A stretch of DNA of 32,445 nucleotides from an uncultured Muribaculaceae bacterium (GTDB lineage: Bacteria > Bacteroidota > Bacteroidia > Bacteroidales > Muribaculaceae): contig CAJUKX010000030.1 in assembly GCA_910586975.1 (NCBI GenBank), forward strand, positions 1-32,445. The letters run 5' to 3'. This document shows, piece after piece, positions 1 to 8,300 of this stretch (the first letter of the stretch is position 1; every line of letters starts with the position of its first letter). A program made the translations under genes and the position numbers. The notes beneath the pieces are model-generated. The model made no database searches, had not been told where the DNA came from, and was given only the letters and a program-made list of their open reading frames with translations.

Positions 1-884
1 GCACGCATCTTGGCTACTTCCATGAAGTAGTTCATGCCTATAGCCCAGAAGAACGAAAGACGCGGAGCGAAAGCATCAATATCCATACCGGCATTAACAC
101 CTGCACGCAGATATTCAAGGCCGTCGGCAAGGGTGTATGCAAGTTCGATGTCGCATGTGGCACCGGCTTCCTGCATGTGGTAACCCGATATTGAAATCGA
201 ATTGAACTTCGGCATATTTTGCGAGGTGTATTCGAAAATATCGGCAATTATTCGCATTGAGAATTCCGGTGGATAAATATATGTGTTACGCACCATGAAT
301 TCCTTGAGGATATCATTCTGTATAGTACCTGCCATCTCTTCGAGTTTGGCACCTTGTTCGAGTCCTGCGTTGATGTAGAATGCAAGCACGGGGAGTACGG
401 CGCCATTCATGGTCATCGACACAGACATCTTGTTCAGAGGTATGCCGTCGAAAAGCACTTTCATGTCTTCGATAGAGCAGATAGATACACCTGCTTTACC
501 CACGTCGCCTACCACGCGCTGGTGGTCGGCATCGTAGCCGCGGTGTGTGGCAAGGTCAAAGGCTACAGAAAGACCTTTCTGGCCTGATGCAAGGTTACGG
601 CGATAGAAAGCGTTTGATTCTGCTGCGGTGGAGAATCCGGCATACTGGCGAATGGTCCAGGGACGCAGAGGATACATGGCGCTATACGGGCCGCGAAGGA
701 AGGGAGGAATACCTGAAACGTAGTTGAGGTGTTCCAGGCCCTGGAGATCATCCTTGGTGTAGATGGGCTTTACCGGAATGAGTTCGGGGGTGAGCCAGTC
801 TTCGGCAGGATTGTCAGCCACAGTTTTATGCTGAGCGCCGAAGGCGTCTTTTGTGATATCTATTTTAGAAAAATCGGGTCTCAT
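1..884 (-). CDS. mutB: Methylmalonyl-CoA mutase large (catalytic) subunit, 3' truncated by window edge
   Basis: This encodes the first 294 or so residues of the adenosylcobalamin-dependent mutase that interconverts succinyl-CoA and (R)-methylmalonyl-CoA, used in Bacteroidales for propionate production. The start is the ATG complementary to 882-884, 18 nt after the mutA stop, and the frame is still open at base 1. Visible family blocks are RPWTIRQYAGFSTAAESN, the barrel segment GQKGLSVAFDLATHRGYD, SVSMTMNGAVLP, GTIQNDILKEFMVRNTYIYP and SGYHMQEAGAT, whose His is the active-site His of the family. The fragment ends in EVAKMRA, inside the substrate-binding TIM barrel, so the cobalamin-binding domain with DxHxxG lies outside the window. 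It is co-transcribed with mutA from the promoter near 2842-2874. Identity is near certain. Confidence 0.96.
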   Translation of the reverse strand, partial: MRPDFSKIDITKDAFGAQHKTVADNPAEDWLTPELIPVKPIYTKDDLQGLEHLNYVSGIPPFLRGPYSAMYPLRPWTIRQYAGFSTAAESNAFYRRNLASGQKGLSVAFDLATHRGYDADHQRVVGDVGKAGVSICSIEDMKVLFDGIPLNKMSVSMTMNGAVLPVLAFYINAGLEQGAKLEEMAGTIQNDILKEFMVRNTYIYPPEFSMRIIADIFEYTSQNMPKFNSISISGYHMQEAGATCDIELAYTLADGLEYLRAGVNAGMDIDAFAPRLSFFWAIGMNYFMEVAKMR

Positions 885-902
885 TTTCTTGTAGCTGAAA
901 GA

Positions 903-2756
903 TTATTTGTTAAGAAGACGGTTATTGAAATCGCGAAGTGTTTCAAGAACATTGCAGCGTACATGTACGAAGTCGTTGATGCCGGCTGCCTTGAGTTCTT
1001 CTGTGCAGGCGGGATTACCGGCTACCACAAATTCTGCGCGACCGTTGATCAGCTTGAACGCTTCGGGAGCGAGGGTTGCATATTCATCATCGCTTGAGCA
1101 AAGGACGATAACATCAGCTTCTTTCTCAAACGCAGCCTTAACGCCGTCTTCAACTGTATCGAATCCGAGGTTGTCGATAATTTCATAGCCTGCGCAGCCA
1201 AAGAAGTTGGTCGAGAACTGGGCGCGGGCAAGGCGCATGGCGAGATTGCCTATGGTGAGCATGAATACTTTGGGACGCTTGGCAGCTGCCTCGGTAGCAA
1301 GGCGCAGTTCCTCGAAGTCGCTGGCTGCACGTTTGCCGCATAGAGCTTTGCCGCCGGCAGCTTCTTCCTTATCCTTGCATCCGCATCCGCATGCATGACC
1401 GGTTTCGATCTTTGAAGCGGCAGTCTCGTTGATGTTGGGATACTGGTTTGTACCGAGAAGTATTTCCTTGCGGCGGGCTACATCGGCGTGGCGTTTTTCG
1501 CATGATGCGTTTACAGCATCCTGAACCTTACCTTCGGCAACAAGCTTCATGAATCCGCCTTCCTGTTCACATTCAAGGAAAAGTTTCCAGGCTTCGGTGG
1601 CAAGAGCTACGGTAAGAGTTTCAACGTAGTACGAACCGCCGGCGGGGTCTATTACCTTGTCAAGATGGCTTTCTTCTTTAAGCAGGTACTGCTGGTTGCG
1701 GGCAATACGTTCTGAGAAAGCATCAGGAGTTTTATAAGGAACGTCAAAAGGAGTGGTTGTGATAGATTCAACTCCGGCCAGAGCTGCGCTCATGGTTTCG
1801 GTCTGTGAGCGGAGCAGATTTACGTGTGAGTCGTAGATAGTCTGGTTGAAGCGAGAAGTTGAAGCATGAACGTGCATCTTGCAATTGTCTTCGTGAGCGG
1901 GATTGTATTGCTTCACAATCTGTGCCCAGAGCATGCGAGCTGCACGGAATTTGGCGAGCTCCATAAAGAAGTTTGAGCTTACGCCCATGTTGAACTTGAT
2001 GCGGTGGGCAACTTCGTCAACGGCGATGCCTTTTTCTGTAAGCAAGGTGAGCCAGTCGGCACCCCATGCCAGAGCATAACCAAGTTCCTGATATATGTAT
2101 GCGCCCGAATTAGAAAGCATATCGCTGTCAACAGACAGTACTTTCAGCCCGGGAACGTCTTTTACAGTTTCAAGTAAAGTAACTGCGGTATTGGCCACTG
2201 ATTCGAGGTCAAGTGCTTTGCCATGACGCATGGCCGGACGACAGGGATTGTAGTCTACCGAACCATGGAAGTGCTTCTCTGCACCTTTGGCTTTAACGCA
2301 AGCTACAAGAGCTTCGGCAATCTCAACAGCATGGCGGGGGCAGCAGCTGAGGTTGATTTCCACTTTTTCAAGGTCAATGCCTTCGAGCAGAGCAGCTACA
2401 TCGGCAGCATCATTTACCTTAAAACCAAGTGAAGTAACGCCTTTGTTGAGCACTTCAAGAGCGACGGCGTTAGATTCGCCTGCTGACGGAGCGATGATTT
2501 CCTGACGGGTCAACCAATCGTTATGTTTGCTGATACCGCGAACATAAGGGTATTCGCCGGGAAGTGTGTCTGTGGTCTTGAAAGAGGCTATGTCTTCCGC
2601 GCGATACATTGGTTGTACGTTGAAGCCTTCGTTGGTCTTCCACACCAGTTTGCGGTCGAAGTCAGCGCCCTTGAGGTCAGCAACCACTTTTGCTTTCCAC
2701 TCTTCGGTTGATACCGGTGGAAACATGTCAAAAAGTTTTTCTGAATTATCCGACAT
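903..2756 (-). CDS. mutA: Methylmalonyl-CoA mutase small subunit
   Basis: At 617 residues this is the non-catalytic partner subunit of the heterodimeric mutase. Residues about 20-440 form the mutase-type barrel, for example FNVQPMYRAEDI, SSNFFMELAKFRAARMLWAQ and DPAGGSYYVETLT. Residues about 490-617 form a flavodoxin-like cobalamin-type domain that begins KVFMLTIGNLAMRLARAQF. The position where the large subunit carries DxHxxG reads NLAMRLAR, so the cobalamin-ligating His is missing, as known for small subunits. An odd feature is a linker at about 453-476 with four cysteines (C456, C458, C460 and C473, preceded by H454). The start at 2756 gives a full-length protein and lies about 80 nt downstream of a good promoter. 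mutB follows after 18 nt. Confidence 0.96.
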   Translation of the reverse strand: MSDNSEKLFDMFPPVSTEEWKAKVVADLKGADFDRKLVWKTNEGFNVQPMYRAEDIASFKTTDTLPGEYPYVRGISKHNDWLTRQEIIAPSAGESNAVALEVLNKGVTSLGFKVNDAADVAALLEGIDLEKVEINLSCCPRHAVEIAEALVACVKAKGAEKHFHGSVDYNPCRPAMRHGKALDLESVANTAVTLLETVKDVPGLKVLSVDSDMLSNSGAYIYQELGYALAWGADWLTLLTEKGIAVDEVAHRIKFNMGVSSNFFMELAKFRAARMLWAQIVKQYNPAHEDNCKMHVHASTSRFNQTIYDSHVNLLRSQTETMSAALAGVESITTTPFDVPYKTPDAFSERIARNQQYLLKEESHLDKVIDPAGGSYYVETLTVALATEAWKLFLECEQEGGFMKLVAEGKVQDAVNASCEKRHADVARRKEILLGTNQYPNINETAASKIETGHACGCGCKDKEEAAGGKALCGKRAASDFEELRLATEAAAKRPKVFMLTIGNLAMRLARAQFSTNFFGCAGYEIIDNLGFDTVEDGVKAAFEKEADVIVLCSSDDEYATLAPEAFKLINGRAEFVVAGNPACTEELKAAGINDFVHVRCNVLETLRDFNNRLLNK

Positions 2757-2811
2757 AAGTTTCAGGGATAGTTTGAAATATAATAAAGATTGTTAGAGCA
2801 GTTTAATACTC

Positions 2812-2827
2812 ATGCACCTGCGTGCAT
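2812..2827 (-). promoter_or_regulatory. Leader hairpin upstream of mutA
   Basis: ATGCAC (2812-2817), loop CTGC, then GTGCAT (2822-2827) form a perfect 6-bp hairpin near the 5' end of the predicted mutA transcript. It could stabilise the mRNA end. No riboswitch class is recognised. Confidence 0.35.
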
Positions 2828-2841
2828 TGTGCTTTTCAGCG

Positions 2842-2874
2842 CAAAGATAATCAATTAATTTGAATATTCGCAAA
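2842..2874 (-). promoter_or_regulatory. Bacteroidota-type promoter for mutA-mutB
   Basis: On the minus strand TATCTTTG (2849-2842) matches the -7 consensus TAnnTTTG, and TTTG (2874-2871) matches the -33 element with 21 nt between them. Transcription would begin near 2836, giving a leader of about 80 nt. Confidence 0.7.
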
Positions 2875-3057
2875 ATTATACTTTTAATTTGTACGTAATT
2901 GTATTTTAAAGTGCTAAAATTTTAATATCAGTGTTGTTAGTCGCGGAAATTGCATCACTTTTCTTGCATCGGATATGTCGCAGATGCGTATATGTCATAT
3001 ATTTTCAGGTCCGGCAGATTTTATTGTAAATGACCCGGATATGTTATTTTTTTTTAT

Positions 3058-3065
3058 TATATTTG
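3058..3065 (+). promoter_or_regulatory. -7 promoter element for the AlbA_2 gene
   Basis: TATATTTG matches TAnnTTTG. No TTTG is present at the ideal -33 distance, so this is a weaker prediction than the mutA promoter. The implied leader is about 90 nt and contains a 5-bp hairpin (GTGGC 3082-3086 / GCCAC 3092-3096). Confidence 0.45.
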
Positions 3066-3160
3066 TGGCTTGAATGTATATGTGGCTTTATGCCACTGTA
3101 TGCTTGATTTGTTGATCACTATAATTTTTAAAACTAATCTTTAACTCTAAATAGCTGAAT

Positions 3161-6100
3161 ATGAGATATGAAATTAATTGTACTTACGAATTTGAGGTTA
3201 ACAGTAGCTATGGCGATGATGAGGACTTCCTTAGGGTTATAATCCCTGAGATTGGAGAAATACAACTTCCCAAGATGCGCTTTCAGCATCACGAACCATT
3301 ACCTGAAAAAATCAGATGCAGAATCAAGACCTTTTATGGCAGAACTCCGGTATTATCACATTTCGTTCCTGATTATGTAAACAGATTTTATGGTCATGCC
3401 CAGAATACATTAGCAGCTCTCGACGGGTATGAATTCAATGTTATCGGCATTCCTGAAAAAGGCAAAAGTTTCTACACCCTCGAAGACAAATACGGAATAA
3501 GATACAAGCTTTTTGATAACAAAGCCTATCTGGGTTTCGGCCAAAAGGTAATGTGTCGCTTCGACAAGCTTACTCCCGACTTTTTCAGTATAAAGCTTGT
3601 AGAACATGGAGCACCCGCACAGCTATACAATCCATACGAACTCCTTAGAAAGACAGGTATACGGCCTATGCTGGCCAAGGTAATGGCTTTGATGGTGCAA
3701 AACCTTGATGAGGCCAAGCGCGACCTCGACCGAGGAGAGCCTCTATGGGTGGTCAAAGCCCTGCGCGAGGCAGTTGCGGCTCTGTCTCAATGGTATATTG
3801 AAGCCGAGAAGCACCGCAAACGTCATCCACGCACCCTCAGGGCGGTAGTGATAGGTGTGCGCCGGGTAGGGCTGTATCTTCTTGAAAGTTCCAGATTCAT
3901 ACGCAACCTCGACCTACTGAGCCGCCGGGCATTGCAGGCTACTCTCACCGAAGCTGTAGATGGTCTTGACCCCATAGTACGTGCCGTTGATATTGCAAAT
4001 AAAAGAAACGAGAATCAGTATATAGAAAGCCTTCAGCGAAAGCTCGGAGAAAGTGGATATCTGTACCATCCTGCAATGCAGTTCTCGGTACTGATGCTTA
4101 TTCTGCGACGCAAGCCCGGACTTGTTCGTACCTATCTTGGCAGGATATTTGACACCATCATGGCATGGCCGCTTGATACATGGACTACCGAACCGTTCCG
4201 TTCAGCCTTTACCGGACAGCTGGAGATTTATATCCGCCAGGCATCGCACGAAATAGACTTGTTCCCGCAGGCTGATACTGAATTTGATACCGACCGTCTC
4301 GAAAAAAACATCACAGCCTTGGCATTGCAGATGCTTATCGGCAGTGAAATGGCCGATCAAGAACGTCAGCGTCACAACCGTTCGCTGTTCTATCGCTACA
4401 TCTCGCTGCAGCGACCGTTGAAAAACGATGAACTGTTGTTGAAGTCGCTGAGAGTGCTTCTGGGCGAACGCATTCCTCTTGAATTCAATTACTCTACTAT
4501 CCGCCAGCCTCAGGCTCTGATGACGAGTACAACGCTTTATAGCTATCAGGCGAAACTCGAATCAGTGCACCGCTTTACAGAGTGGCCCATTGAGATAACA
4601 TTCAGTTCAGAGGGAATGGTAATGAAGCGCACCGACGAGGAAAATGCAACCCGTATGCTGCCTAACGGAATGATGAGTTGGTTGAATCCTCAGATTTACG
4701 TGAACGGCATAGCATCTCTTGGTGCAGGCCAGATAAATAATCTTGACGCACACCGCCGGATGTGGCTATCAATTGAAAAGAATTTATTTGAGCACAGACC
4801 ACAGCTGATCAAGAATAAAAATATAGCCAAACGCAGGGCTGAGATAGATGATGACGTCCTTATAATCTTCTCCCCGCAGATGACAGTCAGAGGCGACAAT
4901 CCCCGCTGGACCGTACGCATCGACGACGAGAATTTTGAGACAGAGAACGGATGGATAAGCCGTGAGGATATTGTAAGTTTCAATATTAACTCTACAAACA
5001 TTGACCGCGACAGAGAAGCTGTGAATTCAGCGTTGATAGACGAAAAAGGCAAACCGCGACACTTCCTGGCAAGAGTCATTGATGTAGATGCCGATGGCGT
5101 GCTTCACTTCTCTCTGCTTAACGATATCAGTCATCAGCTGCCTGAAATCATGAACGATTACGACTGTTACTCGGCAGTCATTGCATATACTACTGAATAC
5201 GGTTACAGCGCAATTGCCGAAACCGGCTACGGCATACATCTCCAGCGCCGGCAGCAGGATGAATATAAAAACGGTGATATCGTGCGGTTCCACATTACCA
5301 ACCGAGTTAATTCCAACCATATAATGGGTGTGATTGACGGTTATGATGAGACCGGCAGGATTCTTAATAAAACACTTGCCTTCTCAAATATCCTCAAGGC
5401 CATATCTATAGTTACGGAAGACAGTGATTCCAACGAACCCGAAATGCTCGACAGCGAGGGTAATCTGACTAAGGAAGACATACGCGAGATAGTTGAGATT
5501 ATCCGATTCAAGGCTATAGCCACAAGCAATCTGCTCACAGCTTTCGACTATCTGATGCTTGCAAGATTGCTGGCGCTTGCCGCCGGCGACGACAGGTTGG
5601 CAAAAAGACTTTTGACCCATGCCGAGCTTCTGCGTATGCACCAATATTATGCGACAAACCGCAGGATTGATGCCGACGAGCTTGAACGACGCCGTCCGGA
5701 GGTAGAGGGTTTCCCGCTTCTTGCATCCGTATTCCACCGACTTGAGATAGTGTCGTGGCTTGGCGATACCGATCGTAATAATGATTTGTGGGAAACGATA
5801 AACAACAGCCGTAATCACTTGCAGGCAACACTGGCTCAGCTGGTGCTTTCATACAATATGCTTCCTGCTGATTGCGATGAATCAATATCTGAATCGCTCA
5901 AGAAACAGATTGCTCATACTCTGGGCCTTAATTTCGAGGTTAAGCAACTCAAATCATACGGTAGTGAAAACCAATTCACTGAGTTTAAGTCGAGCCTTGT
6001 ATATCCGGCACGCAAGAGAAATGAAAAAGTAGCGGCCGACCCCGAAGCCCAGCAATTTGTGATACTCAAGACAATTGCAGCTTTCATGAACTCGGAAGGC

Positions 6101-7234
6101 GGTACACTCTATATCGGTGTCAACGACAAGACCCACTGCGAGGCAGGCCTGTTTGAAGACTTTGAATTCTACAAACATTACAGGCCGAGCGATGGTAAAA
6201 TATTCCATAATATAAAAAATGCAGATAATCTGTGCGTGTTCCTTACCAACCTCGTATGTAATACATGGGGCAACGTGATAGCCGGCAGTGTGCAGATAGA
6301 TATAGATACCGAAGCTCAAAAGGATGTGATTCAGGTAAATGTATCACCTCGCACCCTTCCTGTCAGCCTTGACAATGTGATTTATGTACGCAGGTCCAAC
6401 AACTCGAAAGCTCTGCAAGACCGCGAACTCGAAGAATTTACCAGCGAGCGCAAGGCACTTGCCATGAGCCATCGCAAGGAGCTTGAAGAGCAGGAGCAGA
6501 ATAATCAGATTAAGGAGAAACAAGCTGCTGAAATTGTTGCCGAGAATCAGAAGGATGAGCCTGCCGTGGAAATTTCTGAAACAATAGTCAGAGATAATCC
6601 TTGCAAACTCAAGACTTCGACATGGCGCGATAATGTGCTCCATAATTGGGAAGAAGGCTATGTGCAACCGGCCGGATATATCTATTTCGGCGAGGACAAC
6701 ACGTTGCAGCTAACCACAGAAGACCGCTCATACGATTATAATGAAGACTGCCTGCAAGCCCTTGTTTTCTCGACCAAAGAAGCCGAGCAGGGATTCCTTA
6801 TGATGGTGTTTGATAATAACCGGATACTCAAAGTCCCCATGACTGAAATTGTCGAGAAAGACGTTGACCGTAAGATTCCATATTACAAGGATGCCAAACT
6901 GATATTCACCTCAATTGCTACCGCTAATGATGCCTTGCTTATGCATATAAGCGACAGCAAAGGCAATCTGTCGAGAAGGGTAGTGCCATTGTCTGAATTC
7001 GATTCCCAGCATCTTACCTCCAATGCGTTGCCGGCGGTACAGATGCCCGGTTTGAATGCTGTAACCGCTTGTGAGATTGTGGCATCCTCCGCATTAAGCA
7101 AGTTTAAAGGTTCGCTTACCCGCGACTTGTCATCCCGTCAACTTGGATATCTGCTTCATACCATGGCCGGCACTGATAAGGCCGACGCTGTTTTTCAAGA
7201 AGATTGTAAGAATTGCCGTCCACTCAACCATTAA
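3161..7234 (+). CDS. Large AlbA_2/Schlafen-like multidomain protein of unknown function
   Basis: 1357 residues, with no signal peptide or membrane segment, so probably cytoplasmic. The one domain I recognise is an AlbA_2 (Schlafen AAA_4-type) domain at about 935-1060. It has QFTEFKSS at 938-945 (E941, K943), then KTIAAFMNSEGG leading to GGTLYIGV at 980-987. The N-terminal 150 residues look like two beta-rich, OB-like units. Residues about 160-330 are helical and Arg-rich, and about 590-760 hold further S1/OB-like beta segments. Residues about 1094-1145 form a charged, probably coiled-coil stretch, followed by about 210 unassigned residues. AlbA_2 domains occur in Schlafen nucleases and in many bacterial putative regulators. 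RNA binding or processing here is inference. It is first in a packed plus-strand run, 12 nt before a glycosyltransferase gene. Confidence 0.85.
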   Translation: MRYEINCTYEFEVNSSYGDDEDFLRVIIPEIGEIQLPKMRFQHHEPLPEKIRCRIKTFYGRTPVLSHFVPDYVNRFYGHAQNTLAALDGYEFNVIGIPEKGKSFYTLEDKYGIRYKLFDNKAYLGFGQKVMCRFDKLTPDFFSIKLVEHGAPAQLYNPYELLRKTGIRPMLAKVMALMVQNLDEAKRDLDRGEPLWVVKALREAVAALSQWYIEAEKHRKRHPRTLRAVVIGVRRVGLYLLESSRFIRNLDLLSRRALQATLTEAVDGLDPIVRAVDIANKRNENQYIESLQRKLGESGYLYHPAMQFSVLMLILRRKPGLVRTYLGRIFDTIMAWPLDTWTTEPFRSAFTGQLEIYIRQASHEIDLFPQADTEFDTDRLEKNITALALQMLIGSEMADQERQRHNRSLFYRYISLQRPLKNDELLLKSLRVLLGERIPLEFNYSTIRQPQALMTSTTLYSYQAKLESVHRFTEWPIEITFSSEGMVMKRTDEENATRMLPNGMMSWLNPQIYVNGIASLGAGQINNLDAHRRMWLSIEKNLFEHRPQLIKNKNIAKRRAEIDDDVLIIFSPQMTVRGDNPRWTVRIDDENFETENGWISREDIVSFNINSTNIDRDREAVNSALIDEKGKPRHFLARVIDVDADGVLHFSLLNDISHQLPEIMNDYDCYSAVIAYTTEYGYSAIAETGYGIHLQRRQQDEYKNGDIVRFHITNRVNSNHIMGVIDGYDETGRILNKTLAFSNILKAISIVTEDSDSNEPEMLDSEGNLTKEDIREIVEIIRFKAIATSNLLTAFDYLMLARLLALAAGDDRLAKRLLTHAELLRMHQYYATNRRIDADELERRRPEVEGFPLLASVFHRLEIVSWLGDTDRNNDLWETINNSRNHLQATLAQLVLSYNMLPADCDESISESLKKQIAHTLGLNFEVKQLKSYGSENQFTEFKSSLVYPARKRNEKVAADPEAQQFVILKTIAAFMNSEGGTLYIGVNDKTHCEAGLFEDFEFYKHYRPSDGKIFHNIKNADNLCVFLTNLVCNTWGNVIAGSVQIDIDTEAQKDVIQVNVSPRTLPVSLDNVIYVRRSNNSKALQDRELEEFTSERKALAMSHRKELEEQEQNNQIKEKQAAEIVAENQKDEPAVEISETIVRDNPCKLKTSTWRDNVLHNWEEGYVQPAGYIYFGEDNTLQLTTEDRSYDYNEDCLQALVFSTKEAEQGFLMMVFDNNRILKVPMTEIVEKDVDRKIPYYKDAKLIFTSIATANDALLMHISDSKGNLSRRVVPLSEFDSQHLTSNALPAVQMPGLNAVTACEIVASSALSKFKGSLTRDLSSRQLGYLLHTMAGTDKADAVFQEDCKNCRPLNH

Positions 7235-7246
7235 CGTCAACTCACG

Positions 7247-8011
7247 ATGCAAGAACCGCTATTTTCAATAGTAACGATTACTTACAATGCCTCTCCTACA
7301 ATAGAACGCACCATAAGGAGCGTTGCGTCCCAGTCATTCAACGATTATGAGCACATAATCGTTGATGGCGCCTCAAAAGACAACACTTTGGAGATTATTG
7401 ACCGTGTGCCGGGTAAGGAACTGCGAACTGTATATTCCGAGCCTGACAATGGTTTATATGACGCCATGAACAAAGGTCTGGGCTATGCCAACGGACAGTA
7501 TCTGATATTTCTGAATGCAGGCGACAAATTCCACACATCCGATACACTTGCTGAAATTGCAGAGACTATCCGTACAAAGAATTTCCCGGGAGTAGTTTAC
7601 GGGCAAACAAACTTGGTTGATAACGAGGGCAAATTCATAGCTCAACGCCACCTTTCTGCTCCGGACAATTTACAGTACAAAGACTTTGCCAGGGGCATGC
7701 TTGTATGCCATCAGGCATTTGTGGTACTGCGCCGAATAGCTCCGTTATATAATCTGAAATGGCGGTATTCTGCCGATTATGAATGGTGCCTGATTTGCTT
7801 GCAACATTCACGGAAAAATGAATTTACCGGATCGGTTCTCATTGATTATCTCTCAGAAGGACTGACTACGGCAAACCGTCGCAGCTCACTCATAGAGCGA
7901 TTCAAAATAATGAGTCATTATTTTGGATTCTGGCCTACGCTATGGAGACATTTGGGATTCGTACGGAGATTTCTAAATCATAAAAAACAATTAAAAAATG
8001 CATCTATATAA
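7247..8011 (+). CDS. Family 2 glycosyltransferase
   Basis: 254 residues. The N-terminus FSIVTITYN starts a GT-A nucleotide-sugar-binding fold, followed by VDGASKDNT with D40. EPDNGLYDAMNKG leads into FLNAGD, where D93 of NAGD stands at the place of the usual DxD metal motif. This pattern is typical of WcaA-like enzymes that transfer sugars to surface glycans. The C-terminal 60 residues are basic and aromatic, with no clear membrane helix. Donor and acceptor cannot be told from the sequence, and no polysaccharide locus surrounds it. It starts 12 nt after the AlbA_2 gene, and its last 14 nt overlap the next gene, so translational coupling is likely. Confidence 0.92.
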   Translation: MQEPLFSIVTITYNASPTIERTIRSVASQSFNDYEHIIVDGASKDNTLEIIDRVPGKELRTVYSEPDNGLYDAMNKGLGYANGQYLIFLNAGDKFHTSDTLAEIAETIRTKNFPGVVYGQTNLVDNEGKFIAQRHLSAPDNLQYKDFARGMLVCHQAFVVLRRIAPLYNLKWRYSADYEWCLICLQHSRKNEFTGSVLIDYLSEGLTTANRRSSLIERFKIMSHYFGFWPTLWRHLGFVRRFLNHKKQLKNASI

Positions 8012-8300
8012 TATTACTTTTGGAATAGACCCCGAAATAAAACCTGAATTTATGGATTGGCTGAATTCAGATTTTATTCCGGCATCGACCGCCGACAACG
8101 AATATTTCTCATCGCCCGAACTGATGAAGGTACTTACTGACGAAACTGCCGTTGAAAGTTTTGCCTTGCACATGCGCGCTCAAAGCTTAAACGACATCGC
8201 GCTATGGTACGAAGACCACGGCTCGCGTCTGTTTGACTTCATACAGAGGCATTGGAACGGCAAAGTTGTGTTTTTTGCTACAACTCTCGAAATATTGTAA
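7998..8300 (+). CDS. DUF4286 family protein
   Basis: A small 100-residue protein that fits the DUF4286 pattern: N-terminal beta strand HLYNITFGID, then EFMDWLNSDFIP and a C-terminal segment with IALWYEDH and WNGKVVFFATTLEIL. The fold is probably a ferredoxin-like dimeric barrel (inference). Function is unknown. The ATG overlaps the glycosyltransferase gene by 14 nt and the stop shares one base with the ruvC start (TAATG), so production appears coupled to RuvC. Confidence 0.85.
   Translation: MHLYNITFGIDPEIKPEFMDWLNSDFIPASTADNEYFSSPELMKVLTDETAVESFALHMRAQSLNDIALWYEDHGSRLFDFIQRHWNGKVVFFATTLEIL

Larger units (their letters stand above)
2757..3160. other. 404-bp divergent intergenic region between mutA and the AlbA_2 gene
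   Basis: No convincing gene is seen here. The AT-rich stretch holds a minus-strand promoter for mutA (2842-2874) and a plus-strand -7 element (3058-3065). It also holds two short perfect hairpins in the predicted leaders (2812-2827 and 3082-3096) and a cluster of repeated TTGCATC words with an inverted GATGC (2950-2987). The mutA leader of about 80 nt is too short for a cobalamin riboswitch. Confidence 0.7.

Noticed and set aside
2757..3160. Cobalamin riboswitch upstream of the B12-dependent mutase genes
   Set aside because: The predicted transcription start leaves only about 80 nt of leader, and no B12-box-like sequence or multi-stem core is visible.
8252..8299. Longer RuvC N-terminus from the ATG at 8252
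   Set aside because: It lies inside the DUF4286 gene and adds residues that do not resemble the family; ATG at 8300 overlaps the preceding stop and gives a normal length.
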